From Octadecabacter sp. (GTDB lineage: Bacteria > Pseudomonadota > Alphaproteobacteria > Rhodobacterales > Rhodobacteraceae): a stretch of DNA of 33,701 bases. The notes beneath the pieces were generated by a model that saw only the letters and a list, made by a program, of their open reading frames with translations, was not told where the DNA came from and made no database searches. Within the stretch, counting starts at the first letter, position 1, and each line of letters opens with the position of its first letter. The stretch covers positions 1 through 33,701 of the forward strand of contig JAGGNB010000015.1 in assembly GCA_017886375.1 (NCBI GenBank), written 5' to 3'. Positions 25,878 through 33,701 of this stretch are shown here, in pieces. A program made the translations under genes and the position numbers.

Positions 25878-27064
25878 TCACCGTTGAACAAGCGCAGGCG
25901 TTTTGCCTTGCGCTGGTCCAAACCGGACCTGTCGAAACGGTCGCGCTCGCCGACGCCCATGGTCGCACTTTGGCAGAACCACTACAGGCCAAACGTGACC
26001 AGCCACCGTTTTCCGCGTCGGCGATGGATGGATATGCGATACGCAGCCGCGACGCAAAGATTGGTGCCACCCTCACGGTCATCGCGGAATCCGCGGCGGG
26101 ACACGGTTGGGACGGCACTGTCAACGCTGATCAAGCTGTCCGCATTTTTACCGGTGCGCCGGTGCCGAACGGCGCGGATCAAGTCGTTATTCAGGAAAAT
26201 GTAACCCGCACGGATGAGACGATTACTCTTGGCCCCGACGCGATAGGTAACATTAATATTCGACCGCAAGGCCTTGATTTTAAAGAAACCTTCACGCTTA
26301 ATGCACCTAGAAAATTGACGGCCTCCGACCTCGCCCTGATCGCGGCGATGAACCACGGATCGGTGCGCGTCACCCACCGCCCAAAGGTCGCGCTGATATC
26401 CACGGGCGATGAATTGTTGATGCCGGGGGGCGATCCTGCGCCCGATCAAATCATAGCCTCCAACATTTTTGCGCTTCAGGCCATGCTGATCGACGCTGGC
26501 GCAATCCCCAACGTCCTGCCCATCGCGCCAGACACGCCAGACGCCCTTGACGACATCCTGCAACAGGCCAGTGATTGGGGTGCGGACATTATCGTCACCA
26601 TAGGCGGCGCATCTGTGGGGGATCATGACCTCGTGGCCCCTGCATTGGACCGTTTCGGTGTGACACGCAGCTTTCACAAGATCGCCATGCGTCCGGGCAA
26701 GCCGCTTATGGCAGGCTCTTTGGGCACGACAGCCTTCCTCGGGTTGCCCGGAAACCCGGTTTCTGCGGTGGTCTGTGGCCACCTGTTCTTGTTGCCGATG
26801 GTGCGCCGCGCACTTGGCCAATCTGACGTTTTGCCGCGCGGTGTGACCGCCCGACTTGATGCGCCCTTGCCCACAGGTGGCCCACGTGCGCATTACATGC
26901 GCGCGCACTTCAGCGAAGGTAAAAACGCCCGCATCGTCACCGCGTTCGACAAGCAGGACAGTTCCATGCTGACCGTCTTGTCGCAGGCCAATTGCCTGCT
27001 GCTGCGCCCGATTGACGATACCGCAAAAGCGTCAGGCGATCCGGTCACCATCTACCCGATCTAG
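25874..27064 (+). CDS. moeA: Molybdopterin molybdenumtransferase
   Basis: A 396-residue enzyme that inserts molybdenum into molybdopterin. The N-terminal domain has [16 protein letters not shown]. The central MoCF domain shows [29 protein letters not shown] and [14 protein letters not shown], the expected nucleotide-pyran binding loops. The C-terminal beta domain closes the protein. It overlaps moaC by 4 nt. The lexA promoter begins only 11 nt after its stop codon. The molybdenum enzyme it serves is unknown here; a NasA-type nitrate reductase may have been lost with the relic at 4770-5408. Confidence 0.95.
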   Translation: MITVEQAQAFCLALVQTGPVETVALADAHGRTLAEPLQAKRDQPPFSASAMDGYAIRSRDAKIGATLTVIAESAAGHGWDGTVNADQAVRIFTGAPVPNGADQVVIQENVTRTDETITLGPDAIGNINIRPQGLDFKETFTLNAPRKLTASDLALIAAMNHGSVRVTHRPKVALISTGDELLMPGGDPAPDQIIASNIFALQAMLIDAGAIPNVLPIAPDTPDALDDILQQASDWGADIIVTIGGASVGDHDLVAPALDRFGVTRSFHKIAMRPGKPLMAGSLGTTAFLGLPGNPVSAVVCGHLFLLPMVRRALGQSDVLPRGVTARLDAPLPTGGPRAHYMRAHFSEGKNARIVTAFDKQDSSMLTVLSQANCLLLRPIDDTAKASGDPVTIYPI

Positions 27065-27074
27065 ATAGAACATA

Positions 27075-27103
27075 TTGACACAAAACGGGAACAAGGATAG
27101 AAC
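27075..27103 (+). promoter_or_regulatory. lexA promoter with overlapping SOS box
   Basis: TTGACA (27075-27080), a 17-nt spacer and TAGAAC (27098-27103) form a promoter with a consensus -35. An alphaproteobacterial LexA site GAAC-AAGGATA-GAAC (GAAC-N7-GAAC) lies at 27089-27103 and covers the -10, so LexA should repress its own gene. A further GAAC at 27068-27071 lies in a second copy of GATAGAACAT, 32 nt upstream of the first. Confidence 0.82.
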
Positions 27104-27137
27104 ATCACAAAGCAATTGGTGTTGAGGGAGAGTGCAT

Positions 27138-27839
27138 ATGCTCACAAAGAAGCAACTTGATCTGTTAGAATTCATTCAGAAACGCGTGGCCCGCGATGGT
27201 GTCCCGCCGAGCTTTGATGAAATGAAAGAAGCCCTTGATTTGCGGTCTAAATCTGGCATCCACCGCCTGATTACAGCGCTTGAGGAACGCGGTTTTATCC
27301 GCCGCCTCGCGCACCGTGCCCGCGCCCTTGAAATTGTGAAACTGCCCGAGGCGTTGCAAAACAAGCTTGATGCAGCGTCCGGATTCACCCCCCGCGTGAT
27401 TGATGGCGACCGTCCCGACAGCCGGCCGCACGCAGCACAACCACTTGAAACCGGCGGCGCAATTGAATTGCCCGTGATGGGCCGCATCGCTGCGGGTGTG
27501 CCGATCGCGGCGATTTCCGAAATTAGCCATAACGTTTCAGTGCCAGCCTCTATGGTTGGCAAAGGTGAACACTACGCCCTTGAAGTTAAGGGCGATTCGA
27601 TGATCGACGCGGGCATCAATGACGGTGATATCGTGGTGATCCGTGAGACATCGACGGCAGACAACGGCGACATCGTCGTGGCTTTGGTCGAAGACGCCGA
27701 AGCGACGCTGAAACGCTATCGCCGCAACGGCAACGCCATCGCACTTGAGGCGGCGAACCCAGCTTACGAAACCCGCCTGTATCGCGATGATCAGGTCAAG
27801 GTTCAGGGCCGTTTGGTGGGCCTCATCCGCACCTATTAA
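27138..27839 (+). CDS. lexA: LexA repressor (SOS regulator, self-cleaving peptidase)
   Basis: A 233-residue SOS repressor. The N-terminal winged helix ([17 protein letters not shown]...[20 protein letters not shown]) binds DNA. The C-terminal S24 peptidase domain has the cleavage site Ala119-Gly120 (RIAAGVPIA), the nucleophile Ser154 ([10 protein letters not shown]) and the general base Lys192 (EATLKRYR). RecA filaments trigger self-cleavage. ATG at 27138 has GAGGGAG 7 nt upstream; the in-frame GTG at 27132 is less well placed. It is convergent with comEC, whose true reading frame would end at 27840, one nucleotide past the lexA stop. Confidence 0.97.
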   Translation: MLTKKQLDLLEFIQKRVARDGVPPSFDEMKEALDLRSKSGIHRLITALEERGFIRRLAHRARALEIVKLPEALQNKLDAASGFTPRVIDGDRPDSRPHAAQPLETGGAIELPVMGRIAAGVPIAAISEISHNVSVPASMVGKGEHYALEVKGDSMIDAGINDGDIVVIRETSTADNGDIVVALVEDAEATLKRYRRNGNAIALEAANPAYETRLYRDDQVKVQGRLVGLIRTY

Positions 27840-28009
27840 TTAGTTCCACGCTTGCGCGAGCAGGGTCATTAGCGGCCGCTCGCGCCTGCGCACGGACGCG
27901 GTGTTCCAGATCCTATCCCCTGTGTGGTCACGCACTGAAATCAGCCGCAGTTTGCCCGCCTCGATCCATCCCGCCAGCGCACCCGTTTGGCGCAAGCGTA
28001 CGATGTCGT
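27840..28009 (-). pseudogene. Out-of-frame comEC 3' end
   Basis: Beyond about 28010 the comEC product diverges from the family. A neighbouring frame restores DIVRLRQTGALAGWIEAGK, followed by LISVRDHTGDRIWN, and ends at TAA 27842-27840. This is what ComEC proteins of the family look like at their C terminus. One base appears to be missing around 28007-28012 (within the minus-strand GAGGTGACGAC). The in-frame tail instead reads TTSYACAKRVRWRDGSRR and stops at 27941. It could be a true mutation or an assembly error. Confidence 0.72.
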
Positions 28010-29932
28010 CACCTCACACCCCGCCAAGCCCTGCATTTCTTGGTTGGTGATCACGATATCAGCCCCACCGCAGCCCTCAATCGCCGCAAGCGCCGTCGCC
28101 CCGCGCAGGTTCAACACCCGCGTGCCTGCCACTGTCACGGATACCGCGCGGTCCTGTTCCAACAATCCGTCCCGCCCATAGGCCACCGATTGCGCAACCG
28201 GTGCGCCGTCATTTTCCAGCCAACTTTCGGCGGCGAACGCTTCACCGCTTTCTTTGGACACAACCCGACCAGTTTCTGTCATCACGCCGATCAGGGACCC
28301 GGAGTCAGCTATCAATACCGCCGGACGCTCCGCCACATGCCAAAGCACAAACGCTAGGATCACCGGCGGGACACCTGCCCAACGGATCGACCCGCGCCAT
28401 TGCACCACGAATATCCCACCCAATGAGATCAGGGCCAAAATCTCTGGTCCCGGTGTTGCAACATGGCGCAACGCGCCGTCCTGATCGGCGACAAAATGCG
28501 CCACGCCCAAAATCCAGCGCAGGCCCAAATCCATGGCCCACAGCCCGACCATCTCCAATCCCAAGGGCGCGAGGACCGCGGCCAACACTGCCGCAGGCAT
28601 CACCAGCGTCCCCATCAAAGGCACCGACATCAGGTTCGCAATCAGCCCAAGCTGCGCGATCTGGTTGAAATGGAACGCCGCGAAGGGGGCTGTTGCCAAC
28701 CCTGCCACGAGGGACGAAGTGATTACCGCGCCGACGGATTTCGCCCATCGCGGCATGCGCGGCAAGTCCATTTGGCGCATCACACCAAACACCGCGACTA
28801 GGGCTGTCGTGGCCGCAAACGACATTTGAAATCCAGGGCCAAACAGCGCTTCTGGCCGCAATGTCAGCACGATTAGCGCTGCAATCGCGACGGCGCGCAA
28901 CGTCAGGGCACGGCGATCAAACAATACCGCCACCAACATCACCGCGACCATAACAAACGCGCGTTCCGTCGATACATTGCCACCCGACAGGGCCAAATAG
29001 CCCGCCGCCGCGATCAATGCGCCAATGGCGGCTATTTTCTTGGTCGGCCAATACAGCGCGGCCGTAGGCCACAGCGCGAACCCATAGCGTAGCGTCGCAA
29101 ATATGAAGGCGGCCAAAATGCCCATATGCATGCCGGAGATCGCCAACAAATGCGCCAGATTGGACGCCCGCAGCGCTGCCAGACTGTCCTGCCCCATCCC
29201 AGATCGGTCCCCCGTCATGATCGCAGCAGCAAAGGCACCGGATTCGCCGTTCAATCGGTCCTGCACGCCGCGACTGATTGCGACCCTTTGGCGATAGACC
29301 CACAGACCCGCCGCGCCCTCGCTGGCCTCAGCGCCCAATAAAACAGGGGTGCGTGTATAGCCGACCGCGCCGAGCCCTTCAAACCATGCCATGCGTTGGA
29401 AATCGAAGCCACCCGGTTCCACAGGGCCGGATGGCGGCGACAGGTGCCCCGTCATCAAGACCACCTGCCCCGGCGCGGTCGCAATAAACCCTTGATCGCC
29501 ATGCAGCGAAATGCGCACCGTTGCGGGCGTGCGGGCTGCGTCCATCCGCGCCAGCACAACACGATCAAGCGTCAGGCGCACGGCGTCTGATCCGGACCGG
29601 TCAATTTCGATGATGCGCCCCTGGATGGGGCCATAATAGCGAAACCCCAACACCGGTTCCGCCACGATATTCGCCCGCAATCCGGCCAAACCGAACCCGG
29701 CCAGAAGCAACGCCACACCGACAACGATGATGCGCGCACCATCTGACAAAAGCCGTTGCACAGCGATCCCGAACAGCCCGATCCCAAGTAGCATCACACA
29801 AGTGATCGCTGCGGGTTCGGTCTGCGCTGCAAAGTAGCCGCAAATGCCAAGGCCCAGCAGAACAGGTGTCCAACCGAACAGATGGCCCCGCTGGGCACCG
29901 AACTGTGTCCCAAGGTCGTGCAGCCTGCGCAC
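27941..29932 (-). CDS. ComEC/Rec2-family DNA uptake membrane protein (frameshifted near the 3' end)
   Basis: A polytopic membrane protein (about 663 residues as read) forming the inner-membrane channel for single-stranded DNA in natural competence. An N-terminal DUF4131-like region is followed by the competence domain signature NLAHLLAISGMHMGILAAFI. LSGGNVSTERAFVMVAVML and FGPGFQMSFAATTALVAVF come next, and then more helices. A reduced metallo-beta-lactamase-like tail (VLNLRGATALAAIEGCGGAD) is cut by a frameshift near 28010, so the last ~55 family residues are out of frame. GTG at 29932 is chosen because GAGGGA lies 8 nt upstream; a TTG at 30001 is less likely. It is divergent from gltX. Confidence 0.85.
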   Translation of the reverse strand: MRRLHDLGTQFGAQRGHLFGWTPVLLGLGICGYFAAQTEPAAITCVMLLGIGLFGIAVQRLLSDGARIIVVGVALLLAGFGLAGLRANIVAEPVLGFRYYGPIQGRIIEIDRSGSDAVRLTLDRVVLARMDAARTPATVRISLHGDQGFIATAPGQVVLMTGHLSPPSGPVEPGGFDFQRMAWFEGLGAVGYTRTPVLLGAEASEGAAGLWVYRQRVAISRGVQDRLNGESGAFAAAIMTGDRSGMGQDSLAALRASNLAHLLAISGMHMGILAAFIFATLRYGFALWPTAALYWPTKKIAAIGALIAAAGYLALSGGNVSTERAFVMVAVMLVAVLFDRRALTLRAVAIAALIVLTLRPEALFGPGFQMSFAATTALVAVFGVMRQMDLPRMPRWAKSVGAVITSSLVAGLATAPFAAFHFNQIAQLGLIANLMSVPLMGTLVMPAAVLAAVLAPLGLEMVGLWAMDLGLRWILGVAHFVADQDGALRHVATPGPEILALISLGGIFVVQWRGSIRWAGVPPVILAFVLWHVAERPAVLIADSGSLIGVMTETGRVVSKESGEAFAAESWLENDGAPVAQSVAYGRDGLLEQDRAVSVTVAGTRVLNLRGATALAAIEGCGGADIVITNQEMQGLAGCEVTTSYACAKRVRWRDGSRRANCG

Positions 29933-30015
29933 TGGATATTCCCTCAAGTTGTTAGTATTGCCCGCGTTAGCCCACCAACATACCAAAATGGTGGTTAGCA
30001 AAAGGTTAATTTCCC

Positions 30016-31419
30016 ATGCCCGAAACGCCCGTCGTCACCCGCTTTGCCCCGTCACCAACGGGGGCGTTGCACATCGGCGGCGCACGTACGGCGCTGTTCA
30101 ACTGGCTTTATGCGCGCGGGCGCGGCGGCAAGTTCTTGTTGCGCATTGAAGACACCGACAAGGCGCGCTCCACGGACGAAAACACCCAAGCGATCCTTGA
30201 CGGGCTGACATGGCTGGGGCTGGATTGGGACGGTGCGCCGACATCGCAAGCCGCACAAGCGGATCGTCACGCAGAGGTCGCGCACCAGATGCTTGCCGAT
30301 GGGCATGCCTACAAATGTTTCGCCACCCAAGACGAGATTGAGGCGTTCCGCGAGGATGCGCGCGCCAACAAGGTATCGACCCTCTACCGCTCACCTTGGC
30401 GCGACGTGGCAGACGCCGACCACCCTGACCTGCCCTTCGTTGTGCGCCTCAAAGCCCCGCGCACCGGTGCGACGACGTTGCATGATGAGGTCCAAGGCGA
30501 CGTCACATGGCAAAACGAGCAACTCGATGACATGATCTTGCTGCGCTCTGACGGCTCGCCGGTCTATATGCTTGCGGTGGTGGTGGATGATCATGATATG
30601 GGCGTCACCCATGTTATCCGTGGTGACGATCACCTTGCAAATGCGTTTCGCCAGAACCTGATTTACGACGCCATGGGCTGGAGCAAACCCACCCTCGCCC
30701 ACATACCGCTGATTTTTGGGCCTGATGGCAAAAAGCTGTCCAAACGCCACGGCGCAACGGGTGCGTCCGAATATCAGGCTTTGGGCTATCCTGCGGCTGG
30801 CATGCGCAACTATTTGACCCGTTTGGGCTGGTCGCATGGGGATGATGAATTCTTCAGCGATGCGCAGGCGCGTGACTGGTTCGATTTCGGTGGCATCGGC
30901 AAAAGCCCCGCGCGATTTGATACCAAGAAGCTCGAAAATCTGTGTGGTCAACATATTGCAGTCGCAGAAAATGCTGCACTGCTGCATGAACTTGAGGCGT
31001 TTCTGCTGGCAACGGACACAACTGCGCTGACGGCCGCGCAACGTGACGCCATGTTAAGCGCCATGCCCAGCCTGAAGGAACGTGCGAAGACGTTTCCAGA
31101 ACTTCTTGATAAAGCACACTTTATCTTGACGTCGCGGCCTATATCCATTGATGAAAAGCCTGCCAAGTCGCTTGACGATGTACACAAAGGTATACTGACA
31201 GAATTGACGCCGCAGCTGCAAACTGCTAGCTGGTCCAGAGACGAACTTGAGGGGATCGTGGCCGCCCTCGCTGAGGCCCATGACACCAAACTCGGCAAAC
31301 TGGCTGGTCCGCTTCGCGCGGCGCTCGCGGGTCGCGCTGTGTCCCCTTCGGTTTTTGACATGATGCTGGTCCTTGGACGCGAAGAAACTATCTCTCGCAT
31401 TCAAGACGCCACCTGCTGA
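30016..31419 (+). CDS. gltX: Glutamate--tRNA ligase
   Basis: A 467-residue class I tRNA synthetase. The HIGH-type motif is [11 protein letters not shown] at 12-22, and the KMSKS-type loop is KKLSKR at 239-244. [41 protein letters not shown] and [11 protein letters not shown] are all typical. The four-cysteine zinc site of some GluRS proteins is absent. Rhodobacteraceae often carry two gltX copies; the other, if any, is outside this window. It is divergent from comEC and lies 97 nt before gltA. Confidence 0.95.
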   Translation: MPETPVVTRFAPSPTGALHIGGARTALFNWLYARGRGGKFLLRIEDTDKARSTDENTQAILDGLTWLGLDWDGAPTSQAAQADRHAEVAHQMLADGHAYKCFATQDEIEAFREDARANKVSTLYRSPWRDVADADHPDLPFVVRLKAPRTGATTLHDEVQGDVTWQNEQLDDMILLRSDGSPVYMLAVVVDDHDMGVTHVIRGDDHLANAFRQNLIYDAMGWSKPTLAHIPLIFGPDGKKLSKRHGATGASEYQALGYPAAGMRNYLTRLGWSHGDDEFFSDAQARDWFDFGGIGKSPARFDTKKLENLCGQHIAVAENAALLHELEAFLLATDTTALTAAQRDAMLSAMPSLKERAKTFPELLDKAHFILTSRPISIDEKPAKSLDDVHKGILTELTPQLQTASWSRDELEGIVAALAEAHDTKLGKLAGPLRAALAGRAVSPSVFDMMLVLGREETISRIQDATC

Positions 31420-31423
31420 AACG

Positions 31424-31492
31424 CTTTTGTTACCTTTCTTGGGTAACGAAAAGTGAACCAGATAACCGCTGACGCTGCTTGGGTCCCCCAAG
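31424..31492 (+). other. Structured leader between gltX and gltA
   Basis: Two inverted repeats follow the gltX stop codon. CTTTTGTTACC (31424-31434) pairs with GGTAACGAAAAG (31442-31453), with one bulged base and a 7-nt loop. CTTGGG (31478-31483) pairs with CCCAAG (31487-31492) across a 3-nt loop. Neither has a T-run, so they may shape the 5' end of the gltA mRNA or process a shared transcript. Confidence 0.4.
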
Positions 31493-31516
31493 GGCGTGCC
31501 TTGAAAGGGAAAAAAC

Positions 31517-32809
31517 ATGGCCGAACAGAAAACCGCAACGCTGACAATTGATGGCATTTCCTATGAGCTGCCGATTCTTTCCCCGACCGCTGGACCAAAC
31601 GTCATCGATATTCGCAAGCTGTACAGCCAAGCAGGCGTGTTCACCTACGATCCCGGTTTTACGTCGACGGCGGCCTGCGACAGCACGATTACCTTTATCG
31701 ACGGCGACAAGGGCGAATTGTTGCACCGTGGCTATCCGATCGACCAGTTGGCCGAAAAATCCCACTATCTCGAAGTGTGTTTTGCGCTGCTTTACGGCGA
31801 TCTTCCATCCGCGGATGAGTTGGAGAAATTTGAACGTCTCGTGACGAACCACACAATGATCCACGAACAGATGCACAACTTCTTTCGCGGGTTCCGCCGC
31901 GATGCGCATCCGATGGCGACGATGGTCGGCGTGGTTGGTGCGATGTCGGCTTTCTATCATGACAGCACGGACCCCAACGATCCGCACCAACGCGAAGTGG
32001 CGTCCATTCGTTTGGTCGCGAAAATGCCTACGATTGCAGCGATGGCGTATAAGTATTCAATCGGTCAGCCGTTTGTGTACCCGCGCAACGACCTCGATTA
32101 TGCGTCCAATTTCTTGCATATGTGTTTCAGCGTTCCGGCAGAAGAATACCATGTGAACCCGATCCTTGCGCGCGCGATGGACCGTATTTTCACGCTGCAT
32201 GCAGATCACGAACAAAACGCATCTACGTCCACAGTGCGCCTTGCGTCATCATCCGGTGCCAACCCGTTCGCCTGTATTGCCGCTGGCATCGCCTGTCTTT
32301 GGGGCCCCGCACATGGCGGTGCAAATCAGGCCTGCCTTGAGATGCTGAAAGAAATTGGCACGGTTGATCGGATACCCGAATTCATTGCCCGCGCCAAAGA
32401 CAAGAACGACAACTACCGTTTGATGGGCTTTGGTCACCGCGTTTACAAAAACTTCGACCCACGCGCGACGGTTATGAAAAAATCTGCTGACGAAGTTCTC
32501 GAACTGATGGGCGTCGAAGACAATCCGCTGCTTCAGGTCGCGATGGAACTTGAAAGACAGGCACTCGCTGATCCCTACTTTGCCGAGAAAAAGCTGTTCC
32601 CGAACGTGGACTTCTATTCAGGCATTATCCTTGAGGCGATGGGTTTCCCGACCTCGATGTTCACACCAATCTTTGCATTGGCGCGCACCGTCGGTTGGGT
32701 TTCACAGTGGAAAGAACAGCTTGATGATCCACAGCTGAAAATCGGGCGTCCCCGTCAGCTGTATATGGGTGAAACGGCCAATGACTATGTGGATATTGAA
32801 GACCGTTAA
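31517..32809 (+). CDS. gltA: Citrate synthase (type II)
   Basis: A 430-residue TCA-cycle enzyme joining acetyl-CoA and oxaloacetate. Active-site residues are His266 ([15 protein letters not shown]), His307 ([13 protein letters not shown]) and Asp365 (NVDFYSGI), matching E. coli His264, His305 and Asp362. [20 protein letters not shown] is another signature. Length is that of the large hexameric, NADH-sensitive Gram-negative type, though regulation was not examined residue by residue. GAAAGGGAAAA precedes the ATG. It is followed by a strong terminator hairpin. Confidence 0.97.
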   Translation: MAEQKTATLTIDGISYELPILSPTAGPNVIDIRKLYSQAGVFTYDPGFTSTAACDSTITFIDGDKGELLHRGYPIDQLAEKSHYLEVCFALLYGDLPSADELEKFERLVTNHTMIHEQMHNFFRGFRRDAHPMATMVGVVGAMSAFYHDSTDPNDPHQREVASIRLVAKMPTIAAMAYKYSIGQPFVYPRNDLDYASNFLHMCFSVPAEEYHVNPILARAMDRIFTLHADHEQNASTSTVRLASSSGANPFACIAAGIACLWGPAHGGANQACLEMLKEIGTVDRIPEFIARAKDKNDNYRLMGFGHRVYKNFDPRATVMKKSADEVLELMGVEDNPLLQVAMELERQALADPYFAEKKLFPNVDFYSGIILEAMGFPTSMFTPIFALARTVGWVSQWKEQLDDPQLKIGRPRQLYMGETANDYVDIEDR

Positions 32810-32831
32810 TTTTTTGTCTGGACGACAGACC

Positions 32832-32865
32832 AAAGGGCCTCCAAGTTCATCTTGGGGGCCCTTTT
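32832..32865 (+). terminator. Intrinsic terminator of gltA
   Basis: A 14-bp stem with one wobble pair (AAAGGGCCTCCAAG / CTTGGGGGCCCTTT) surrounds a TTCAT loop and ends in TTTT. It begins 23 nt after the gltA stop codon. The next gene's ATG lies only 4 nt beyond it. Confidence 0.88.
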
Positions 32866-32868
32866 AGT

Positions 32869-33363
32869 ATGTTATACACCAAACGACTGATCTTGCGCGG
32901 GCCACAGCCGGGCGATCTGGACGATATGTTTGCGATCTATTCAGACCCTCGCGCCATGCAGTACTGGTCCACCGCGCCCCATGAAAGCCGCGCAGTTACG
33001 CAACGACGCCTTGAGTGGCGTCTGAACGATTGGCACAGCCGAAAAACCAACTTCCAGATCGAATTGGACGGACGGCTTATTGGCAACGCGGGCAATCACG
33101 TCGACAACGAAGTCGGCTTCATCCTGCACCCCGATCATTGGCGCAAAGGCATTATCACCGAAGCGATGGGTGCAATCATCCCCTTTTTATGGGCGAACAC
33201 GGATCACACTGAACTGACCGCCGATGCAGACCCGCTCAACACCGCATCAGTCGGGCTGCTTACGTCCCTTGGTTTTACCGAAACCCACCGCGCCAAAGGC
33301 ACATTTTGCATCAACGGTGTGTGGTCCGACAGCGTCTACCTCGCTCTGCCGCGGCCCGCGTAG
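32869..33363 (+). CDS. GNAT-family N-acetyltransferase (RimJ/RimL-like)
   Basis: A 164-residue acetyl-CoA-dependent acetyltransferase of the RimJ/RimL (Acetyltransf_3) type. It begins directly with the family strand LYTKRLILRGPQPGD. EVGFILHPDHWRKGIITEAM is the acetyl-CoA binding stretch (its HWRKGI replaces the usual Q/RxxGxG/A), and ADADPLNTASVGLLTSLGF follows. Substrate unknown. The start codon is 4 nt past the gltA terminator. There is no free Shine-Dalgarno site; the nearest G-run (32854-32858) is inside the terminator stem. The gene may thus be read by rare read-through or from a very short leader. Confidence 0.88.
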   Translation: MLYTKRLILRGPQPGDLDDMFAIYSDPRAMQYWSTAPHESRAVTQRRLEWRLNDWHSRKTNFQIELDGRLIGNAGNHVDNEVGFILHPDHWRKGIITEAMGAIIPFLWANTDHTELTADADPLNTASVGLLTSLGFTETHRAKGTFCINGVWSDSVYLALPRPA

Positions 33364-33471
33364 ATACTATTTCGATTCAGGAAACAGTTTGTCTCCCGAA
33401 TTCGGCTGACTCGGTCAATTTCCTTGGATATTGGTTAATTTATAACGTGTTACGTCTTGGGGGACATAATC

Positions 33472-33701
33472 ATGGAAATTCTTCTCGCACTTTTGGTTGC
33501 ATTGGGTCTTGGCGCGCTCATTTCAGGGGGCAGCGATGATGACCCTGACACCCCATCGCCAGACGAGACGATTGATGACGATGATCCCGCTGTGGGCACC
33601 GATGGTGATGACACCGTTGTTCTGACAGGTGGCCCCGATCTTTACGATGGCGGCGCTGGAAATGACAGCATTGATGGACTTGCAGGGTTTGACACGATCG
33701 C
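33472..33701 (+). CDS. RTX-type calcium-binding-repeat protein, N-terminal part (cut by window end)
   Basis: 76 codons from ATG 33472, with no stop, run to the window edge. GGGGGACA lies upstream as a ribosome site. The start MEILLALLVALGLGALISGG is a hydrophobic helix (anchor or signal-like). A strongly acidic Asp/Pro/Thr linker follows, then GTDGDDTVVLTGG and GGAGNDSIDGLAGFDTI, which match the GGxGxDx(L/I) calcium-binding RTX repeats. Proteins with such repeats are usually secreted by type I systems. Function depends on the missing part. Confidence 0.75.
   Translation, partial: MEILLALLVALGLGALISGGSDDDPDTPSPDETIDDDDPAVGTDGDDTVVLTGGPDLYDGGAGNDSIDGLAGFDTI

Noticed and set aside
25982-26908. 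308-codon minus-strand frame opposite moeA
   Set aside because: moeA is complete with all signatures. The antisense product is Arg/His-rich and unrecognisable.

Overview
The window looks like a chromosomal stretch from a marine alphaproteobacterium of the family Rhodobacteraceae (Roseobacter group). The evidence is the moderately high G+C content, the housekeeping gene neighbourhood ppiD-trpE / trpGDC-moaC-moeA-lexA-comEC-gltX-gltA, an alphaproteobacterial SOS box (GAAC-N7-GAAC) in front of lexA, a class II (B12-dependent) ribonucleotide reductase, a Fur/Mur-type regulator and a BCCT osmolyte transporter. Species cannot be named from the sequence alone. No IS element, prophage, CRISPR array or rRNA operon was seen. 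One tRNA (Pro, UGG) is present.

Layout. 1-2948: Fur-family regulator, EamA-type exporter, enolase with a strong terminator. 2963-4503: FAD-dependent oxidoreductase (minus strand) facing away from a small DUF985 cupin. 4504-5408: a decayed segment. It has a dispersed-repeat copy, then one reading frame that joins the start of a NasT-type ANTAR regulator to the end of a uroporphyrinogen-III methyltransferase, with one stop codon inside. I read it as the scar of a deleted nitrate-assimilation cluster. 5543-7307: BCCT transporter with promoter, strong ribosome binding site and terminator. 7308-7719: non-coding, with two strong hairpins. 7720-11391 (minus): nrdJ, with a tandem pair of NrdR-box-like palindromes 31 bp apart upstream. 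11954-12553: small lipoprotein and tRNA-Pro. 12625-14366 (minus): DUF192 protein, double cold-shock-domain protein, pdxH. 14553-17598: fabI, gpt, DUF2127-type membrane protein, aminotransferase. 17677-27064: ppiD-trpE, an opposite-strand divergent polysaccharide deacetylase, then trpG-trpD-(235-nt repeat-bearing gap)-trpC-moaC-moeA. 27075-27839: LexA-controlled lexA. 27840-29932 (minus): comEC, with a frameshift near its 3' end. 30016-32865: gltX, gltA and terminator. 32869-33701: GNAT acetyltransferase and the start of an RTX-type calcium-binding-repeat protein cut by the window end.

How it fits together. Most genes are core metabolism (glycolysis, fatty acid synthesis, tryptophan, molybdenum cofactor, vitamin B6, TCA entry, DNA precursors). 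The points that most merit a second look are the nasT/SUMT fusion relic, the comEC frameshift, the two copies of a 29-nt perfect repeat that both sit just after stop codons (one splits trpD from trpC), the NrdR tandem site, and the terminator lying directly against the GNAT start codon. No new multi-gene system could be supported. The accessory signal here is gene decay and regulation rather than a new defence or biosynthetic island.
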